From the NCBI GenBank assembly GCA_965222765.1, contig CBDCVG010000094.1, forward strand, positions 372,001 to 436,000: a stretch of DNA of 64,000 nucleotides, in the 5' to 3' direction. The notes under the pieces were generated by a model that had not been told where the DNA came from, did not search any database, and saw nothing but the letters and a program-made list of their open reading frames with translations. Both the position numbers and the translations under genes were made by a program. This document shows, in pieces, positions 63,401-64,000 of the stretch. Within the stretch, counting starts at the first letter, position 1; each line of letters begins with the position of its first letter. This DNA comes from Caldora sp965222765. GTDB taxonomy: Bacteria; Cyanobacteriota; Cyanobacteriia; Cyanobacteriales; Coleofasciculaceae.

Positions 63401-63988
63401 TCAAGTTGCATCTAAAACTGATAATGTGCTGTTGATAATATGATTCAAGGCTTGGCGATCAGGACTGACTTTTACCATTACCCGTAAACCTTGAATCATA
63501 CAGGTGAGGAAACAAGCCAGAGCTGCAATATTGGCATCAGAGGCAATATCCCCTTGAGTTTGGGCATTTTGTAGCGCGTGACGAAAAGCCTGTTCAATTC
63601 GTTGGAGACTCTGGCGAATCCGATTGGCTGCTTCGGTATCATGACTACACAATTCTACAGCTACGTTAGTCATGAAACAGCCCCACCGAGCGCGATCGCT
63701 AGCGAGGCGATCTACCATGCCTTGAAAGTGCTCAACAATCGCAGCTTTACCAGCATCAGGAGCTTCTAGCTTAGCGATCGCTTCCTGTACCACTTTCGCC
63801 TCGTAATGAGCAATGGCTTCGAGAAAGAGCGATCGCTTATCACCAAATGTGTCATACAGACTACCACGATTGATCCCCATAGCCTGGAGTAAGATTTGAA
63901 TGGATGTTCCCTCATAGCCATATTGCCAAAAGGTTTCCATTGCCTTTTCCAGAACTACCTGTCGATCAAACTCTTTGTGTCTTGCCAT
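63401..63988 (-). CDS. TetR-family transcription regulator
   Basis: 195 residues, complete. The N-terminal helix-turn-helix (about 8-52) is LEKAMETFWQYGYEGTSIQILLQAMGINRGSLYDTFGDKRSLF, and the rest is the ligand-binding all-helical domain with Cys and His residues (CFMTNVAVELCSHD), of the AcrR/YjdC-like subgroup in which members regulate efflux or stress genes. The regulated gene is probably outside the window, to the right. ATG 63988. Confidence 0.9.
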   Translation of the reverse strand: MARHKEFDRQVVLEKAMETFWQYGYEGTSIQILLQAMGINRGSLYDTFGDKRSLFLEAIAHYEAKVVQEAIAKLEAPDAGKAAIVEHFQGMVDRLASDRARWGCFMTNVAVELCSHDTEAANRIRQSLQRIEQAFRHALQNAQTQGDIASDANIAALACFLTCMIQGLRVMVKVSPDRQALNHIINSTLSVLDAT

Positions 63989-64000
63989 TGCTAATTGTTC

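Overview
The window looks like chromosomal DNA of a filamentous cyanobacterium with a large, repeat-rich genome. The evidence is the many HIP1 octamers (GCGATCGC), cyanobacterial and plastid genes (ycf46, ycf35, ccs1, ccdA, a SyCRP1-like regulator), several Uma2-type genes, Rpn-type nucleases, and heptamer microsatellites between genes. The taxon is an inference; there is no rRNA or other marker gene here.

Layout. 1-4.5 kb: remains of a very large secreted protein (beta-rich region, DUF11 repeats, beta-helix, RTX C-terminus) read in four frame-shifted pieces. 4.5-7 kb: a TnpB-type 3' end relic, then ccdA-ccs1 (cytochrome c maturation) on the minus strand. 7-12 kb: a small conserved gene, an Fbp/Cys-type ABC ATPase, and a four-GAF protein without an output domain. 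12-16 kb: minus-strand ddl, a lipoprotein and gpsA, the last two frameshifted. 15.8-18.7 kb: a 218-bp MITE, a ribbon-helix-helix/zinc protein, ycf46 (frameshifted) and ycf35. 18.7-29 kb: an accessory junkyard holding a DUF433/DUF5615 pair, scrambled vapBC remnants in two related duplicated segments, a reverse transcriptase relic, an IS1182-like relic, a lone protein with a Cys-His-Asp triad like that of effector cysteine proteases, and three tandem PD-(D/E)XK (Rpn-type) nuclease genes. 29-37 kb: putA with repeats inserted in frame in its linker, an aldo/keto reductase, Uma2, a Crp-type regulator, a zinc-ribbon protein and mtnP. 37-45 kb: a TPR-CHAT relic, a coiled-coil/EamA fusion, a PA-IL-like lectin, cobO, two paralogous one-helix membrane peptides on either side of a dead histidine kinase. 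45-48.5 kb: a CheY-like regulator and a cytoplasmic hybrid of UrtA-like binding domain, GAF and histidine kinase. 49-54.6 kb: an IscB locus with its upstream omega-RNA region, an autonomous-looking TnpB, and a second omega-RNA-like segment without a nuclease gene, next to a second copy of the 218-bp MITE. 55-64 kb: a membrane protein, an M15-type peptidase with internal repeats, a chimeric HAD protein, a frameshifted beta-helix gene, a GT39-type glycosyltransferase, a truncated Uma2 and a TetR regulator.

Two features run through the window. First, intergenic DNA is made of heptamer microsatellites and three small inverted-repeat families (A, 218 bp with 4-bp target duplications; B, about 113 bp, CTAGTAC ends; C, about 90-115 bp, ACTTACGCA ends). 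Second, several otherwise healthy genes (gpsA, ycf46, the beta-helix gene at 59-60 kb) differ from an intact frame by one base in or beside a short homopolymer. That pattern suggests sequencing or assembly indels at least as strongly as real gene loss. Large internal deletions (histidine kinase, transposase, RT, vapC, CHAT) are by contrast real decay.
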